Under the pieces are notes generated by a model that saw nothing but the letters and a program-made list of their open reading frames with translations, was not told the origin of the DNA and ran no database searches. 64,000 bases of DNA from Pegoplata infirma (Eukaryota; Arthropoda; Insecta; Diptera; Anthomyiidae), in assembly GCA_963921195.1 (NCBI GenBank), contig OY992536.1, positions 108,216,778 to 108,280,777 of the forward strand, written 5' to 3'. Both the position numbers and the translations under genes were made by a program. This document shows, in pieces, positions 63,503 to 64,000 of this stretch. Every line of letters begins with the position of its first letter. The stretch's first letter is position 1.

Positions 63503-63983
63503 TTGACGTGTTTCATTTTTCTGTCACCATTAAAAATCATGCAAACTCACGAGATTTTACTCACGTTTAACAGTACAATTTTAAAAATTAAATTTTTAAT
63601 GCAAATGAAACAAAAAAAGCTCAAATATCATTCAAATAGTATTCCCGCTTAAATGCACCCACCCTTAAAGCATTTCCGTACCCACCATTAACCATTTATT
63701 TATATCTGACACAAAAAGTAATTCACATAATTTCAATAGAATATTTACTTGCTGTATTCTGGCATTTAAGGGGATAATGCTTTCGGGGTGGGTGCATTTA
63801 AACGGGAAATAATATATAAACTTGTTTAAATAAAATAGATGGATCACTTTTTTATTTTGCATTAAAAATAATTTGTACAAATGCACACGTGACACAAATT
63901 TCACGTGATTCACTCGTAAACGTGAGTAAAATTTCGTGAGTTTGCATGATTTTTAATGGTGACAGAAAAATAAAACACGTCAA
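63503..63983. mobile_element. TIR element with a second MITE inside
   Basis: About 70 bp at the left (TTGACGTGTTTCATTTTTCT, GTCACCATTAAAAATCATGC, AAACTCACGAGATTTTACTC) is mirrored at the right with few differences. The interior includes the 167-bp element 63642-63808. An 82-codon open frame on the - strand has no known motif. Confidence 0.75.
63642..63808. mobile_element. 167-bp MITE
   Basis: TTCCCGCTTAAATGCACCCA and the inverse of the right end (TTCCCGTTTAAATGCACCCA), followed by CCC / CCCC and AAAGCATT on both sides. Nested in 63503-63983. Confidence 0.75.
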
Positions 63984-64000
63984 AATATAGTTTTGTTGAG

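Overview
The window is AT-rich nuclear DNA of a higher fly, most likely a calyptrate. The one host gene is on the + strand and encodes dihydropyrimidinase / collapsin response mediator protein (CRMP). Its coding exons run from 13993 to 26207. Typical fly introns of about 70 nt, insect transposon families and a CRMP gene with two alternative sixth exons support this placement. No bacterial features, rRNA genes or CRISPR arrays were seen. Everything else I can identify is transposon or satellite DNA.

Layout. 1-13.5 kb, upstream of exon 1: a deep nest of elements. A minisatellite of hairpin units is split by an 11.3-kb terminal-inverted-repeat (TIR) element. That element contains a dead LINE. 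The LINE contains a TTAA-flanked MITE, a foldback MITE with 8-bp target duplications (itself holding a 2,975-bp hAT transposon), and a TAA-flanked MITE. 14-26 kb: CRMP. Its constitutive introns are about 70 nt, except intron 3, which holds a 200-bp MITE. The introns flanking the mutually exclusive exons 6A and 6B are 4.6-5.3 kb and full of repeats. 26-37 kb: long inverted repeats, MITEs and a second hairpin minisatellite. 37.1-40.4 kb: a Jockey-type LINE on the - strand with an intact 895-codon ORF2. 43.1-47.1 kb: a truncated BEL/Pao retrotransposon on the - strand. 48-64 kb: several families of non-autonomous TIR elements. These include a 5.75-kb element carrying more than 60 copies of a 35-bp dyad repeat that reverses orientation partway.

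How it fits together. CRMP isoforms should share exons 1-5, 7 and 8 and take exactly one of 6A (242 nt) or 6B (224 nt). Both lengths are 3n+2, so skipping both or joining both breaks the frame. The most unusual non-host pattern is a set of TA-flanked elements with CACTCAAAA-like ends (2143-13405, 18407-19062, 50148-50737, 52211-57964, 58564-59047, and a decayed copy at 61742-62287). Two of the subfamilies amplify their own hairpin-forming minisatellite, and one carries a tRNA-like module with canonical A-box to B-box spacing. Boundaries marked by exact target-site duplications are solid; superfamily names and ages are inference. All distances and identities were read by eye.
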